A DNA stretch of 64,000 nt from the NCBI GenBank assembly GCA_963703385.1, contig OY969816.1, positions 3,720,001 to 3,784,000 of the forward strand. Reading direction: 5' to 3'. A model generated the notes under the pieces. That model was given only the letters and a program-made list of their open reading frames with translations. It did no database searches and was not told where the DNA came from. The position numbers and the translations under genes are program-made. This DNA comes from Rhodoblastus sp963703385. GTDB lineage: Bacteria; Pseudomonadota; Alphaproteobacteria; Rhizobiales; Beijerinckiaceae. How positions within the stretch are numbered: position 1 is the stretch's first letter; each line of letters begins with the position of its first letter. Of this stretch, positions 42,508 to 51,968 are shown piece after piece.

Positions 42508-45500
42508 TCAGCTTGCGAAGGCGTCGTCGAGGAAGGATTTGAGCTGGGCGAGGTGACGCGCCATGGTGCCGGCGGCGGTCGCCGCCGAGGCGGGCCGGCC
42601 GACATAGCGCGCCCGCTTGTTGTTGCAGCCGGCCTGGTTGAGCACCCATTCGAGATAGGGCTCGACGAAGAACCAGGCCCCCATGTTCTTGGGTTCTTCC
42701 TGGCACCACACCACATCGGCCTTTTTCCAGCGTTGGAAGCGCAGGACGAGCGCCTTCAGCGGCATCGGATACAGCTGCTCGACGCGCAGCAGATAGACAT
42801 CGTCTATGCCGCGCTTCTCGCGCTCCTCGTAAAGGTCGTAATAGACCTTGCCGCTGCACAGGACCACGCGGCGGATCTTGTCGTCCTTGACCAGCTTGAT
42901 CGCCTCGTTGGGCTCGGTTTCAGCATGGTCCGAGAGCAGGCGCCGGAAATGGCCTTCGCCGTAAAACTCGTCGAGCTTCGACACCGCGCGCTTGTGGCGC
43001 AGCAGCGATTTCGGCGTCATCAGCACCAGAGGCTTGCGGATCTCGCGCTTGAGTTGGCGGCGCAGGATGTGGAAATAATTCGACGGGCTGGTGCAGTTCG
43101 CCACCTGCATATTGTCTTCGGCGCAAAGTTGCAGATAGCGCTCCAGGCGCGCCGAGGAATGTTCCGGGCCCTGGCCCTCATAGCCATGCGGCAGGAGGCA
43201 GGTGAGGCCGGACATGCGCAGCCATTTGCGCTCGCCCGAGGAAATGAACTGGTCGAACAGGACCTGGGCGCCATTGGCGAAATCGCCGAATTGCGCCTCC
43301 CACAAGACCAGAGCGTCGGGCTCGGCCAGCGAATAGCCATATTCGAAGCCGAGCACCGCTTCTTCCGAGAGCATCGAATTGATGACCTCGTAATGGCCCT
43401 GGCCCTCGGAAATATGGTTCAGCGGAATGAAGCGCGACTCGTTCACCTGGTCGATCAGCACCGAATGACGTTGGGAGAAAGTGCCGCGCTCGCAATCCTG
43501 GCCGGAAAGCCGCACGCGGTAGCCTTCATCGAGAAGCGAGGCGAAGGCCAAAGCCTCGGCGGTCGCCCAGTCGATCCCCTCGCCGGTTTCGATCGCCTTG
43601 CGGCGGTTGTCGAGGAAGCGCTGGATCGTCTTGTGGAGGTGGAAACTGTCCGGGATCTTGCACAGCTGTTCGCCGTAGTCGCGCAGTTTTCTCAACTCTA
43701 TGGCGGTCTTGCCGCGCCGCGGGTTGTCCTGCTCCGCCGATGGGACGGATTTCAGGGCGGACCAGCGGCCGTCGAGCCAGTCGGCCTTGTTCGGCTTGTA
43801 GGCCTGGCTCGCCTCATATTCGGCGTCGAGGCGGGTGCGCCAGTCGGCCTTCATCTTCTCGACTTCGCCCTGGGTGACCAGGCCCTCGGCGATCAGCTTT
43901 TCGCTATACAGTTCGAGCGTCGACCGGTGCGCCCGGATCTTCTTGTACATCAGCGGCTGGGTGAAGGACGGTTCGTCGCCCTCGTTGTGGCCGAAGCGGC
44001 GGTAGCACCACATGTCGATGACGACGGGATTCTGGAATTTCTGCCGGAACTCGGTCGCGACCTTGGCGCAGAAGGTCACGGCTTCCGGGTCGTCGCCGTT
44101 GCAATGGAGAATGGGCGCTCCCACGGTTTTCGCCACGTCGGACGGATAGGGCGAGGAGCGCGAATAGCGCGGATAGGTGGTGAAGCCGATCTGGTTGTTG
44201 ATGATGAAATGGATCGAGCCGCCGGTCTTGTGGCCTTTGAGGCCGGACAGGCCGAAACATTCCGCCACCACGCCCTGACCGGCGAAAGCGGCGTCGCCAT
44301 GGATCAAGAGCGGCATGACCGGCCGGCCGTCATCGAGAGCGCGGTCAAGGTGCTGGTCGAGCTTGGCGCGCACCTTGCCCAGCACGACGGGATCGACGAT
44401 CTCGAGATGCGAGGGATTGGCGGTCAGCGACAGATGCACATTGTTATTGTCGAATTCGCGGTCGGACGAGGCCCCGAGGTGGTATTTCACGTCGCCGGAG
44501 CCTTCGACCTCCTCCGGCATGAAGGAGCCGCCCTTGAATTCGTTGAACAAGGCGCGATGCGGCTTGCCCATGACCTGGCACAGCACGTTCAGGCGGCCGC
44601 GATGGGCCATGCCCAGCACGATTTCCTTGGCGCCCAGCGCGCCACCGCGCTTGATGATCTGCTCCAGCGCCGGAATCATCGATTCGCCGCCGTCGAGGCC
44701 GAAGCGCTTGGTGCCGGTATAGCGAATGTCGATGAACTTCTCGAAGCCGTCCGCCTCGACCAGCTTCTGCAGGATGGCGCGCTTGCCCTCCCTGGTGAAG
44801 GAGACTTCCTTGGCCGGCCCTTCGATGCGCTCCTGGATCCAGGCTTTTTCCGCCGGGTCGGAAATATGCATGAATTCCCAGCCGATGGTCGAGCAATAGG
44901 TGCGGCGCAGGATCGCCAGCATCTCGCGGATGCTGGCGTATTCCAGGCCGAGAACGCCGTCGATGAAGATCTTGCGGTCGTAGTCGGCTTCGGTGAAGCC
45001 GTAGCTCGCCGGATGCAGCTCCTCGTGGTCCTTCTTCGGATCGAGCCCGAGCGGATCGAGATTGGCGTGGAGATGGCCGCGGATGCGGTAGGCGCGGATC
45101 ATCATGATCGCGCGCACCGAATCATGGGTGGCGCGGCGGACGTCGGCGGGAGAAATTTCGCCCTTGCCCTCCTGCGCCGCCTTGCCCTTGATCTTGTCGG
45201 CGATGGCCTTGTCGTCGGCCGGCCACTGGCCGTCGAGCGCGGCGACCAGATCGCCCTGCGGCGGAGTCGGCCAGTTGGGCTTCGTCCACGACGCGCCCCG
45301 GGCGTTGGCCGCGACCGACTGGTCGTCGTCGTTCAAGGCGGCGAAGAATTCGCGCCATTCGGGATCGACCCCGGCGGGGTTCGCCTTGTAGGCGGCGTAG
45401 AGCTGCTCGATATAGGCGGCGTTGCCGCCAAACAGGAAGGACGAATCCGCGAAAGCGGCGTTCTGCGGCGAACGTCCCGTTCCGCCGCCGCCATTGGCTC

Positions 45501-45522
45501 CATTGCTGTCTTGACGCGCCAT
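42508..45522 (-). CDS. sucA: 2-oxoglutarate dehydrogenase E1 component
   Basis: A 1004-residue thiamine-diphosphate decarboxylase of the TCA cycle. The N-terminal F-L-F-G-G-N-A-A-Y-I-E-Q-L-Y is the usual E2-contact region; G-M-A-H-R-G-R-L-N-V-L, H-L-G and H-G-D-A-A-F-A-G-Q-G-V line the cofactor site, and V-W-C-Q-E-E-P-K-N-M-G-A-W is near the end. It is the fourth gene of mdh-sucC-sucD-sucA-sucB-lpd. Confidence 0.97.
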   Translation of the reverse strand: MARQDSNGANGGGGTGRSPQNAAFADSSFLFGGNAAYIEQLYAAYKANPAGVDPEWREFFAALNDDDQSVAANARGASWTKPNWPTPPQGDLVAALDGQWPADDKAIADKIKGKAAQEGKGEISPADVRRATHDSVRAIMMIRAYRIRGHLHANLDPLGLDPKKDHEELHPASYGFTEADYDRKIFIDGVLGLEYASIREMLAILRRTYCSTIGWEFMHISDPAEKAWIQERIEGPAKEVSFTREGKRAILQKLVEADGFEKFIDIRYTGTKRFGLDGGESMIPALEQIIKRGGALGAKEIVLGMAHRGRLNVLCQVMGKPHRALFNEFKGGSFMPEEVEGSGDVKYHLGASSDREFDNNNVHLSLTANPSHLEIVDPVVLGKVRAKLDQHLDRALDDGRPVMPLLIHGDAAFAGQGVVAECFGLSGLKGHKTGGSIHFIINNQIGFTTYPRYSRSSPYPSDVAKTVGAPILHCNGDDPEAVTFCAKVATEFRQKFQNPVVIDMWCYRRFGHNEGDEPSFTQPLMYKKIRAHRSTLELYSEKLIAEGLVTQGEVEKMKADWRTRLDAEYEASQAYKPNKADWLDGRWSALKSVPSAEQDNPRRGKTAIELRKLRDYGEQLCKIPDSFHLHKTIQRFLDNRRKAIETGEGIDWATAEALAFASLLDEGYRVRLSGQDCERGTFSQRHSVLIDQVNESRFIPLNHISEGQGHYEVINSMLSEEAVLGFEYGYSLAEPDALVLWEAQFGDFANGAQVLFDQFISSGERKWLRMSGLTCLLPHGYEGQGPEHSSARLERYLQLCAEDNMQVANCTSPSNYFHILRRQLKREIRKPLVLMTPKSLLRHKRAVSKLDEFYGEGHFRRLLSDHAETEPNEAIKLVKDDKIRRVVLCSGKVYYDLYEEREKRGIDDVYLLRVEQLYPMPLKALVLRFQRWKKADVVWCQEEPKNMGAWFFVEPYLEWVLNQAGCNNKRARYVGRPASAATAAGTMARHLAQLKSFLDDAFAS

Positions 45523-45628
45523 CTCGATGTCCTTGTCACTCCGCGCGGCCGACTGCTGCGGCGCTCGCGGACCTGAGAATTTCCTGCCCCGTCGCGGCGC
45601 GGGCTTGAAGGCGCCCGCGCCCGACGGA

Positions 45629-46519
45629 TCAATGGCCTTTCAGCACCTCGACCAGGGTCGAACCCAGCCGCGCCGGCGAGGGCGAAACGCGGACGCCCGC
45701 CGCCTCCATCGCCGCGATCTTGTCCTCGGCCCCGCCCTTGCCGCCGGAGATGATGGCGCCGGCATGGCCCATGCGGCGCCCCGGGGGCGCGGTGCGGCCG
45801 GCGATGAAGCCGACGGTCGGTTTCTTGCGGCCGCGCCTGGCCTCGTCGGCGATGAACCGGGCGGCGTCCTCTTCCGCCGCGCCGCCGATCTCGCCGATCA
45901 TGATGATCGATTCGGTCTTGTCGTCGGCGAGGAACAATTCCAGCATGTCGATGAATTCCGCGCCCTTGACCGGGTCGCCGCCGATGCCGACCGCCGTGGT
46001 CTGGCCAAGCCCCGCCCGCGTGGTCTGGAACACCGCTTCATAGGTCAAGGTTCCCGAGCGCGACACGATTCCGACATTGCCGGGCTGGAAAATATTGCCG
46101 GGCATGATGCCGATCTTGCATTCGCCCGCGGTCATGACGCCGGGGCAGTTCGGCCCGACCAGGCGCGATTTCGAGCCCGAGAGCGCGCGCTTCACCTTGA
46201 TCATGTCCTGGACCGGAATGCCTTCGGTGATGCAGACGATCAGCGCGACATCCGCCGCGATCGCCTCGCAGATGGCGTCGGCCGCGCCCGCCGGCGGCAC
46301 ATAGATCACCGAGGCGTCGGCCTGCGTGGCCTCGCGGGCCTCGGAAACCGTGTCGAACACCGGCAGGCCGATATGGGTCGAGCCGCCCTTGCCCGGCGAA
46401 ACGCCGCCGACCACCCTGGTGCCGCAATAGGCGAGGGCCTGTTCGGAGTGGAACGTGCCGTTCTTGCCGGTGAAGCCCTGAACGATGATCCTGGTGTTGT
46501 TGTCGATCAGGATGGACAT
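45629..46519 (-). CDS. sucD: Succinyl-CoA synthetase alpha subunit
   Basis: A 296-residue subunit carrying the phosphohistidine (G-H-A-G-A-I, His about 252) after A-G-R-T-A-P-P-G-R-R-M. V-Q-G-F-T-G-K-N-G-T-F-H and G-P-N-C-P-G-V-M are the CoA-binding landmarks. Its start shares a base with the sucC stop (TAATG), so the two subunits are translationally coupled. Confidence 0.96.
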   Translation of the reverse strand: MSILIDNNTRIIVQGFTGKNGTFHSEQALAYCGTRVVGGVSPGKGGSTHIGLPVFDTVSEAREATQADASVIYVPPAGAADAICEAIAADVALIVCITEGIPVQDMIKVKRALSGSKSRLVGPNCPGVMTAGECKIGIMPGNIFQPGNVGIVSRSGTLTYEAVFQTTRAGLGQTTAVGIGGDPVKGAEFIDMLELFLADDKTESIIMIGEIGGAAEEDAARFIADEARRGRKKPTVGFIAGRTAPPGRRMGHAGAIISGGKGGAEDKIAAMEAAGVRVSPSPARLGSTLVEVLKGH

Positions 46520-47718
46520 TACGCGGCCTCCTTCACGGCCTTGACGATTTTCTGGGCGGCGTCGTCGAGATCGTCCGCCGGAATGACATTGAGGCCCGAT
46601 GCGCTGATGATGGTCTTGCCGAGCTCGACATTGGTGCCCTCCAGGCGCACCACCAGCGGAACCTGGAGGCCGACTTCCTTCACCGCCGCGATCACGCCTT
46701 CCGCGATCACGTCGCAGCGCATGATGCCGCCGAAAATATTGACCAGAATGCCCTTCACATTCGGGTCGGCGGTGATGATCTTGAAGGCCGCCGTGACCTT
46801 CTCCCTGCTGGCGCCGCCGCCGACATCGAGGAAATTGGCGGGCTCCATGCCGTAGAGCTTGATGATGTCCATGGTCGCCATGGCGAGGCCGGCGCCATTG
46901 ACCATGCAGCCGATCGTTCCGTCGAGCGTGATATAGGACAGGTCGTGTTTCGACGCCTCGATCTCCTTGGCGTCCTCTTCCGTCTCGTCGCGCAGAGCCG
47001 CGATGTCGGGATGGCGGAACAGCGCGTTGGAGTCGAACGACACCTTGGCGTCGAGGCATTTCAGCTCGTCCCGGCGGGTGACGATCAGCGGGTTGATCTC
47101 GAGCATCGCCATGTCCTTGGCGACGAAGGCCCGGTACAGATTGGCGACCAGCTTCTCCGCCTGCTTGGCGAGATCGCCGGAAAGGCCGAGCGCCTTGGCG
47201 ACGGTGCGGCCGTGGTGCGGCATGATCCCGGTGGCGGGATCGACCGAGAAGGTCTTGATCTTTTCCGGCGTCGCATGGGCGACGTCCTCGATGTTCATGC
47301 CGCCTTCGGTCGAAACGACGAAGGCGACGCGCGAGGTCGCACGATCGACCAGAGCCGAGAGATAGAACTCCGCCGCTATGTCCGAGCCTTCCTCGATATA
47401 GAGGCGATTGACCTGCTTGCCGGCCGGGCCGGTCTGAGCGGTCACCAGCGTGTGGCCGAGCATCTGCCGGGCGTTGAGCTTGACCTCGTCGACGGACCTG
47501 GCGAGGCGAACGCCGCCCTTGTCGCCCGCCGCCGCCTGCTTGAACCTGCCCTTGCCGCGGCCGCCGGCGTGAATCTGGGACTTGACCACCCAAAGCGGGC
47601 CGCCAAGCTCCTTCGCGGCGGCCTCCGCCTCTTCGGCCTTGAACACGGCCACGCCGCGCGAGACCGGAACTCCAAAGTCCTTGAGAACGGCTTTGGCCTG
47701 ATACTCATGAATATTCAT
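46519..47718 (-). CDS. sucC: Succinyl-CoA synthetase beta subunit
   Basis: A 399-residue ATP-grasp subunit: M-N-I-H-E-Y-Q-A-K at the start, G-G-R-G-K-G-R-F and N-G-A-G-L-A-M-A-T-M-D and V-N-I-F-G-G-I-M-R-C-D. ATG 47718 has GAGG about 9 bases upstream and is preferred to an in-frame TTG two codons earlier. It lies 68 bases after mdh, a gap with an 8-bp hairpin. Confidence 0.96.
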   Translation of the reverse strand: MNIHEYQAKAVLKDFGVPVSRGVAVFKAEEAEAAAKELGGPLWVVKSQIHAGGRGKGRFKQAAAGDKGGVRLARSVDEVKLNARQMLGHTLVTAQTGPAGKQVNRLYIEEGSDIAAEFYLSALVDRATSRVAFVVSTEGGMNIEDVAHATPEKIKTFSVDPATGIMPHHGRTVAKALGLSGDLAKQAEKLVANLYRAFVAKDMAMLEINPLIVTRRDELKCLDAKVSFDSNALFRHPDIAALRDETEEDAKEIEASKHDLSYITLDGTIGCMVNGAGLAMATMDIIKLYGMEPANFLDVGGGASREKVTAAFKIITADPNVKGILVNIFGGIMRCDVIAEGVIAAVKEVGLQVPLVVRLEGTNVELGKTIISASGLNVIPADDLDDAAQKIVKAVKEAA

Positions 47719-47744
47719 CGGCAATCCTCGTGAGAAAGCATTTT

Positions 47745-47773
47745 CCGCGCGCTCGCTCTCGGCGGGCGCGCGG
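47745..47773. other. Intercistronic hairpin between mdh and sucC
   Basis: CCGCGCGC (47745-47752) pairs with GCGCGCGG (47766-47773) around a 13-base loop, with no T-run after it. It could cause partial termination or stabilise the upstream mdh part of the transcript; nothing in the sequence decides this. Confidence 0.4.
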
Positions 47774-47791
47774 CCTGATCGTTGCGGCCGG

Positions 47792-48754
47792 TCAGGCGAG
47801 GGCCGGATTGATCTTCTTGCAGGCCTCGATCAGAGTTTGAACCGAGACCACCGACTTGTCGAACATCGCCCGCTCATTGGCGTCGAAATCGACCTCGACG
47901 ATCTTCTCGACGCCCTTCGCGCCGATCAAAGCCGGCACGCCGACATAGGTGTCCTTCACGCCATAGGGGCCGTTGAGATAAGCGGCGACCGGCATGACGC
48001 GCTTCTGGTCCTTGAGATAAGCTTCGGCCATGGCGATGCCGGAAGCCGCCGGGGCATAGAAGGCCGAGCCGGTCTTGAGCAGGCCGACGATTTCGCCGCC
48101 GCCCTTGCGGGTGCGTTCGAGCAAAGCGTCGAGCTTTTCCTGGGTCAGCCAGCCGGACTTCACCAGTTCCGGCAGCGGCACGCCGCCGACGGTCGCATAG
48201 CGCACCAGCGGAACCATGTCGTCGCCATGGCCGCCCAGGGTCATGGCGTGAATGTCCTGGACCGAGACGCCGGTGGCCTCGGCGAGGAAATAACGGAAGC
48301 GGGCGGAATCGAGCACGCCGGCCATGCCGACCACCATATGGGCAGGCAGGCCGGACGACTTCTGCAGCGCCCAGACCATGGCGTCGAGCGGATTGGTGAT
48401 GCAGATGACGAAGGCGTCAGGGGCGTTCTCCATGATGCCGGCGCCGACCGACTCCATGACCTTGAGATTGAAGCCGAGCAGGTCGTCGCGGCTCATGCCC
48501 GGCTTGCGCGGCACGCCGGCGGTGACGATGACGACGTCGGCGCCGGCGATCGCAGCGTAATCGTTGACGCCCGCGATCCTGGCGTCGAAGCCTTCGACCG
48601 GCGAGGATTCGGCGATGTCGAGGCCCTTGCCCTGGGGCGTGCCCTCGGCAATGTCGAAGAGGACGATGTCGCCGAGTTCCTTGAGCCCGGCCAAATGGGC
48701 CAGCGTTCCGCCGATCTGTCCGGCCCCGATCAGAGCAATCTTGTTACGCGCCAT
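47792..48754 (-). CDS. mdh: Malate dehydrogenase
   Basis: A 320-residue LDH-like malate dehydrogenase. NAD loop I-G-A-G-Q-I-G-G-T, substrate arginines in T-A-G-V-P-R-K-P-G-M-S-R-D-D-L and L-D-S-A-R-F-R, and the catalytic His in L-G-G-H-G-D-D-M-V-P. It is the first gene of the TCA operon. A hairpin (48787-48815) and a TATAAT-like hexamer (48952-48957, minus strand) lie upstream. Confidence 0.97.
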   Translation of the reverse strand: MARNKIALIGAGQIGGTLAHLAGLKELGDIVLFDIAEGTPQGKGLDIAESSPVEGFDARIAGVNDYAAIAGADVVIVTAGVPRKPGMSRDDLLGFNLKVMESVGAGIMENAPDAFVICITNPLDAMVWALQKSSGLPAHMVVGMAGVLDSARFRYFLAEATGVSVQDIHAMTLGGHGDDMVPLVRYATVGGVPLPELVKSGWLTQEKLDALLERTRKGGGEIVGLLKTGSAFYAPAASGIAMAEAYLKDQKRVMPVAAYLNGPYGVKDTYVGVPALIGAKGVEKIVEVDFDANERAMFDKSVVSVQTLIEACKKINPALA

Positions 48755-48786
48755 GGGTTGTCGTCCTCATCTCAACCAATCGTCGG

Positions 48787-48815
48787 CCCGTCGCGGCTTG
48801 TGGCGCGGCGACGGG
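48787..48815 (-). promoter_or_regulatory. Hairpin in the mdh operon leader
   Basis: CCCGTCGC (48787-48794) and GCGACGGG (48808-48815) form a perfect 8-bp stem about 33 bases upstream of the mdh ATG, inside the presumed leader. No known riboswitch consensus was recognised in it. Confidence 0.4.
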
Positions 48816-48951
48816 ATTTCCGGCAGCCCGGAGTTGCGACCGCGTTGTGCCCCGATCCTCGAGGCCTTTCAAGTCGTGAGAAAGGCTAAGTCCCTGACGT
48901 TATTGTGATCGCGCCAAAAAAACGGCCGGCCGAGCTGCTCGGAAAACATCA

Positions 48952-48957
48952 ATTATA
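48952..48957 (-). promoter_or_regulatory. Possible -10 box of the mdh operon
   Basis: On the minus strand TATAAT is found in an AT-rich patch about 200 bases before mdh. No good -35 hexamer stands 17 bases upstream, so this is only a candidate. Confidence 0.3.
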
Positions 48958-49038
48958 TCAAATGGTTAAATTTGAGGCGAGATTTTGCGCCGCACAGGGG
49001 AGGCGCAATTTCAGCCAAGTGACAAATTACAAAAAATG

Positions 49039-49677
49039 TCATGCGTCAAAATCAGGATCGCCATAGGTCAGGCTGCGCTGGATCACCGCAATGGCGCGGC
49101 TGGCGCGAAAATCCATGTCCGCAGCCGAAACATCCTTGTCCAGGGCGATCGAAACCGGATGAACGAAGCGATGTGCGAGGTCGAAGACCATGGCCATCGC
49201 CCGGCGCCGGTCCTGAATGCGGAAGGCGCCGGACCCGATCCCTTCCTCGACGATGGCCTGGATCTCGCCCTGAACCCGGTTGCGATGCCGCCGGGCGAGC
49301 CCGTCGCCCTTCTCGAAAGCCTCGCAAAGAAGCCGGAACAGGACCGGGTCGCCGTCGCGCTTCTGGCGATAGGCGTTCTGCAGGGCGGTCAGCGCCCGCT
49401 CCAGCTTGTCACAGGCCGGGTCCGGACCCTGGACGATGATATGGAGCTGTTGCTCCAGAGGCTTGAGCCACAGCAGGGTGACCGCGTCGAACAAGGCCTG
49501 CTTGGAGGGGAAATAGCGATAGACATTGGCGTGGGACATGCCGGCGGCTTCGGCTATGCCGACAATGGTCGCGCGCCGCGGACCGAACGCGCGCAGATGG
49601 GCGCAGGCAAACTCCAGAATTCTCTGGTCGGCGGTCGGCTCGCTCGCGTTCTGGCGAAGATTTTGGCGAAGGCTCAT
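49039..49677 (-). CDS. TetR family transcriptional regulator
   Basis: A 212-residue repressor-type protein with an N-terminal helix-turn-helix (A-T-I-V-G-I-A-E-A-A-G-M-S-H-A-N-V-Y-R-Y-F, residues about 37-57, then S-K-Q-A-L-F-D-A-V) and a larger all-helical ligand domain. The ligand is unknown. Its ATG overlaps the zapE stop by 4 bases, so it is expressed with zapE; no operator could be defined. Confidence 0.9.
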   Translation of the reverse strand: MSLRQNLRQNASEPTADQRILEFACAHLRAFGPRRATIVGIAEAAGMSHANVYRYFPSKQALFDAVTLLWLKPLEQQLHIIVQGPDPACDKLERALTALQNAYRQKRDGDPVLFRLLCEAFEKGDGLARRHRNRVQGEIQAIVEEGIGSGAFRIQDRRRAMAMVFDLAHRFVHPVSIALDKDVSAADMDFRASRAIAVIQRSLTYGDPDFDA

Positions 49678-50858
49678 GTCTCGACAATGCCGGTGATCTC
49701 GCCGCTGACTTCTTCGCCGCGGCCATGCGGCAGGGCCATATATTCCACGGAGCCCATTTCCTTCAGGCGCGAGATTGTGCGCGCGAATTCGAAAGCTTCA
49801 TAGCCCTTGTCGGCGGGATAGATTTTTTCCGGCTCGACCTCGGCCGAGGCGATCAGCTTGACGCGCTGATCGTACAGGGCGTCGATGAGATTGATCAATC
49901 TCTTCGCCTCATTGCGCTGGTCGGGATCGATCGCCCGGATATTGTCGATAAAGAGCACATGGAAATATTCGGCGATGGCGACGAAATCGGCGCCGCCCAG
50001 CGGTTTTTTGCATAAATCTTCATAGTCGAAACGCGCCACGTGGCCCGCCGCCTGCGGTGCCGCCACGTCGTGCCCCATCACCGACAGGTGGAACGGCTCG
50101 CCTTTCTCCACACCGGTCAAGGACAGAAACGCCCGGTCCAAAGCGGCGCGCGCCGCTGCGTTGGCGGGGGTCAGATAGACCGGGGCGCCGCTGAGTTTTT
50201 CGAGCCGGAAATCGGTGCGCGCCTCGAGCCTGACCACCTCCATACGATCGTCAATCATGTCGATGAAGGGCAGGAACAGGGCGCGGTTCAGGCCGTCCTT
50301 GTAAAGCTCGTCCGGCTCGACATTGGAGGTCGCGACAATGGTGAGGCCGCAGGCCCACAAAGCCCGGAACAGCCGGCCGAGGATCATCGCGTCGGCAATG
50401 TCGGTCACGGCGAATTCGTCGAAGCACAGCAGCCCCGTTTCACCGCATAGTCCTTCGGCGACCGGCGCGATCGGGTCGTCGCCCTTGACCAGTCCGACCT
50501 TTCTTTTCTGCCGCCAGGCGAAAATGCGCCTGTGAACCTCGGCCATGAAGGCGTGGAAATGAATCCTGTGCTTTTTCTCGATCTCGACGGAGTCGTAAAA
50601 CAGGTCCATCAGCATGGTCTTGCCGCGCCCGACCGGGCCCCAGATGTAGAGGCCCTGCGCCGACGGCTCGCTGGCGTTGCGCGCGCCGAACAGCCAGCCG
50701 AGCGCGCTGGATTTTTTCGCCAGCCGGCGCTGGTTCAGGGCAAGGCTCAAGGCGTCGAGTTTCCGGATCACCGCCGCCTGCGCGCCGTCGCGTTCGATCC
50801 GTCCTTGCGCGACAAGCTGATTATATTCGACGATGATCGAGCGGCGCGAAGGGTCCAT
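49674..50858 (-). CDS. zapE: Cell division protein ZapE (AFG1-like ATPase)
   Basis: A 394-residue AAA ATPase of the AFG1 family. Walker A G-P-V-G-R-G-K-T-M-L-M-D (about residues 71-82), H-F-H-A-F-M-A-E-V-H, Walker B L-L-C-F-D-E-F-A-V-T-D-I-A-D-A-M-I-L-G, and T-S-N-V-E-P. ZapE binds FtsZ and acts late in constriction, especially under low oxygen, in E. coli. Length is typical of alphaproteobacterial members. Confidence 0.93.
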   Translation of the reverse strand: MDPSRRSIIVEYNQLVAQGRIERDGAQAAVIRKLDALSLALNQRRLAKKSSALGWLFGARNASEPSAQGLYIWGPVGRGKTMLMDLFYDSVEIEKKHRIHFHAFMAEVHRRIFAWRQKRKVGLVKGDDPIAPVAEGLCGETGLLCFDEFAVTDIADAMILGRLFRALWACGLTIVATSNVEPDELYKDGLNRALFLPFIDMIDDRMEVVRLEARTDFRLEKLSGAPVYLTPANAAARAALDRAFLSLTGVEKGEPFHLSVMGHDVAAPQAAGHVARFDYEDLCKKPLGGADFVAIAEYFHVLFIDNIRAIDPDQRNEAKRLINLIDALYDQRVKLIASAEVEPEKIYPADKGYEAFEFARTISRLKEMGSVEYMALPHGRGEEVSGEITGIVET

Positions 50859-51014
50859 TGCCTGTTCCGGAACTGCCCCGGGAGGTAAGGGCGCGCCCCC
50901 GCGCCTGACAAGCTATCCTTTCGCTCAAGAACCCGCGCGAGGCTTGTGGCCGGGCCTTGATCAGCCTACGATCAGGGCGCTGTGATAAAAATGGTCAAAA
51001 TACGAGGAAACGCC

Positions 51015-51548
51015 ATGGCGAAGACCCGCCCGCCCGAGGGGCCGACCGAGAATGAACCGCCCAAGCGCCGCCCGAAGCCGCTCGATCTTCCGGGCGAGAA
51101 CGGGGACATTTCGGCCTTGCTGCGGCAGGCGGCGGGCGCCCAGCGCCTCGCCGAGGAGCGGCTGCTCGCCGATCTCGGGGTGACGCCGCCGCAACTGGCG
51201 GCCCTGTCCCTGATCGGCGCCCGTCCCGGCCTGCTCGCCGCCGATCTCGCCCGCAAGGCCAAGCTGACGCCGCAGACGGTCTCGCTCATCGTCGCCAATC
51301 TGCGCCGCGCCGGTTTTGTGCGCGAGGAGGACGTCGCGGCGGGCGCGGCCTCAAGGGCGCGGCCGCTGGTGGTCACGCCGGAGGGCGAGAAAATCCTGCG
51401 CCTGGGCCGGGAAAGGACGGCGGCCGCGAGCGCAAAACTCATCGAAGGCCTTCGCCCGAAGCGGGAAAAGGTTTTGCGCCGCTGGCTTGCGGCCATCGTC
51501 GCCGGCCTGCCTCTGCCGGGCGCGGCGCTCGACGCGGACGAATTATAG
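51015..51548 (+). CDS. MarR family transcriptional regulator
   Basis: A 177-residue winged-helix protein. The recognition helix region is L-A-A-D-L-A-R-K-A-K-L-T-P-Q-T-V-S-L-I-V-A-N-L, followed by the wing (E-E-D-V-A-A-G-A-A-S-R-A-R-P-L-V-V-T-P-E-G). A Pro/Lys-rich N-terminal extension is unusual for the family. ATG 51015 has GAGG about 10 bases upstream and is preferred over an earlier ATG at 50982. Its end overlaps the EVE gene by 6 bases (convergent). Confidence 0.85.
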   Translation: MAKTRPPEGPTENEPPKRRPKPLDLPGENGDISALLRQAAGAQRLAEERLLADLGVTPPQLAALSLIGARPGLLAADLARKAKLTPQTVSLIVANLRRAGFVREEDVAAGAASRARPLVVTPEGEKILRLGRERTAAASAKLIEGLRPKREKVLRRWLAAIVAGLPLPGAALDADEL

Positions 51549-51968
51549 GCCGCCGAGCTTGCGGATCGCCCGCCAATGTTCGGGCGAGACCGGCTGGACC
51601 GACAGCCGGCTCATCCTGAGCAGGGCCATGTCGGCGAAACGCGGGTCGGCCTTGATTTCATTCAGGGTGATCGGCCGCTTCAGCGGTTCGACCGCGCGAA
51701 CGTCGACCATGCCGAACTTGCCGCTGGCGTCGGTCGGGTCGGGATGGAAGGTTTTGATCACCTCGACAATGCCGACGATCTCCTTGCCGACATTGGAGTG
51801 GTAGAAAAAGGCCAGATCGCCGCGTTTCATCGCCATCAATTGCTGCTTGGCGAGATGATTGCGCACGCCGGTCCAGCCCGTTCCCTCGGCGCCGCTGGCG
51901 ACCATCTGATCCCAGGACCAGGACTCGGGCTCGCTCTTGACCAGCCAATAGGATTTCTTGCCGCTCAT
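51543..51968 (-). CDS. EVE domain protein
   Basis: A 141-residue EVE/thymocyte-nuclear-protein-1 homologue: Y-W-L-V-K-S-E-P-E-S-W-S-W-D-Q at the start, W-T-G-V-R-N-H-L-A-K and D-L-A-F-F-Y-H-S-N. The PUA-like fold binds modified bases in DNA or RNA. It overlaps the YciI gene by 4 bases and is the end of the tsaD run. No restriction gene is nearby, so a housekeeping RNA-related role is more likely. Confidence 0.92.
   Translation of the reverse strand: MSGKKSYWLVKSEPESWSWDQMVASGAEGTGWTGVRNHLAKQQLMAMKRGDLAFFYHSNVGKEIVGIVEVIKTFHPDPTDASGKFGMVDVRAVEPLKRPITLNEIKADPRFADMALLRMSRLSVQPVSPEHWRAIRKLGGL

Noticed and set aside
41184..42716. Upstream extension of the lpd frame
   Set aside because: The extra 511 residues read a wrong frame of sucB and sucA; the real start is the conserved ATG at 41183.
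42493..45576. A 1027-codon open frame on the plus strand opposite sucA
   Set aside because: It is a GC-rich antisense frame of sucA with no family features; codon bias of sucA explains it.
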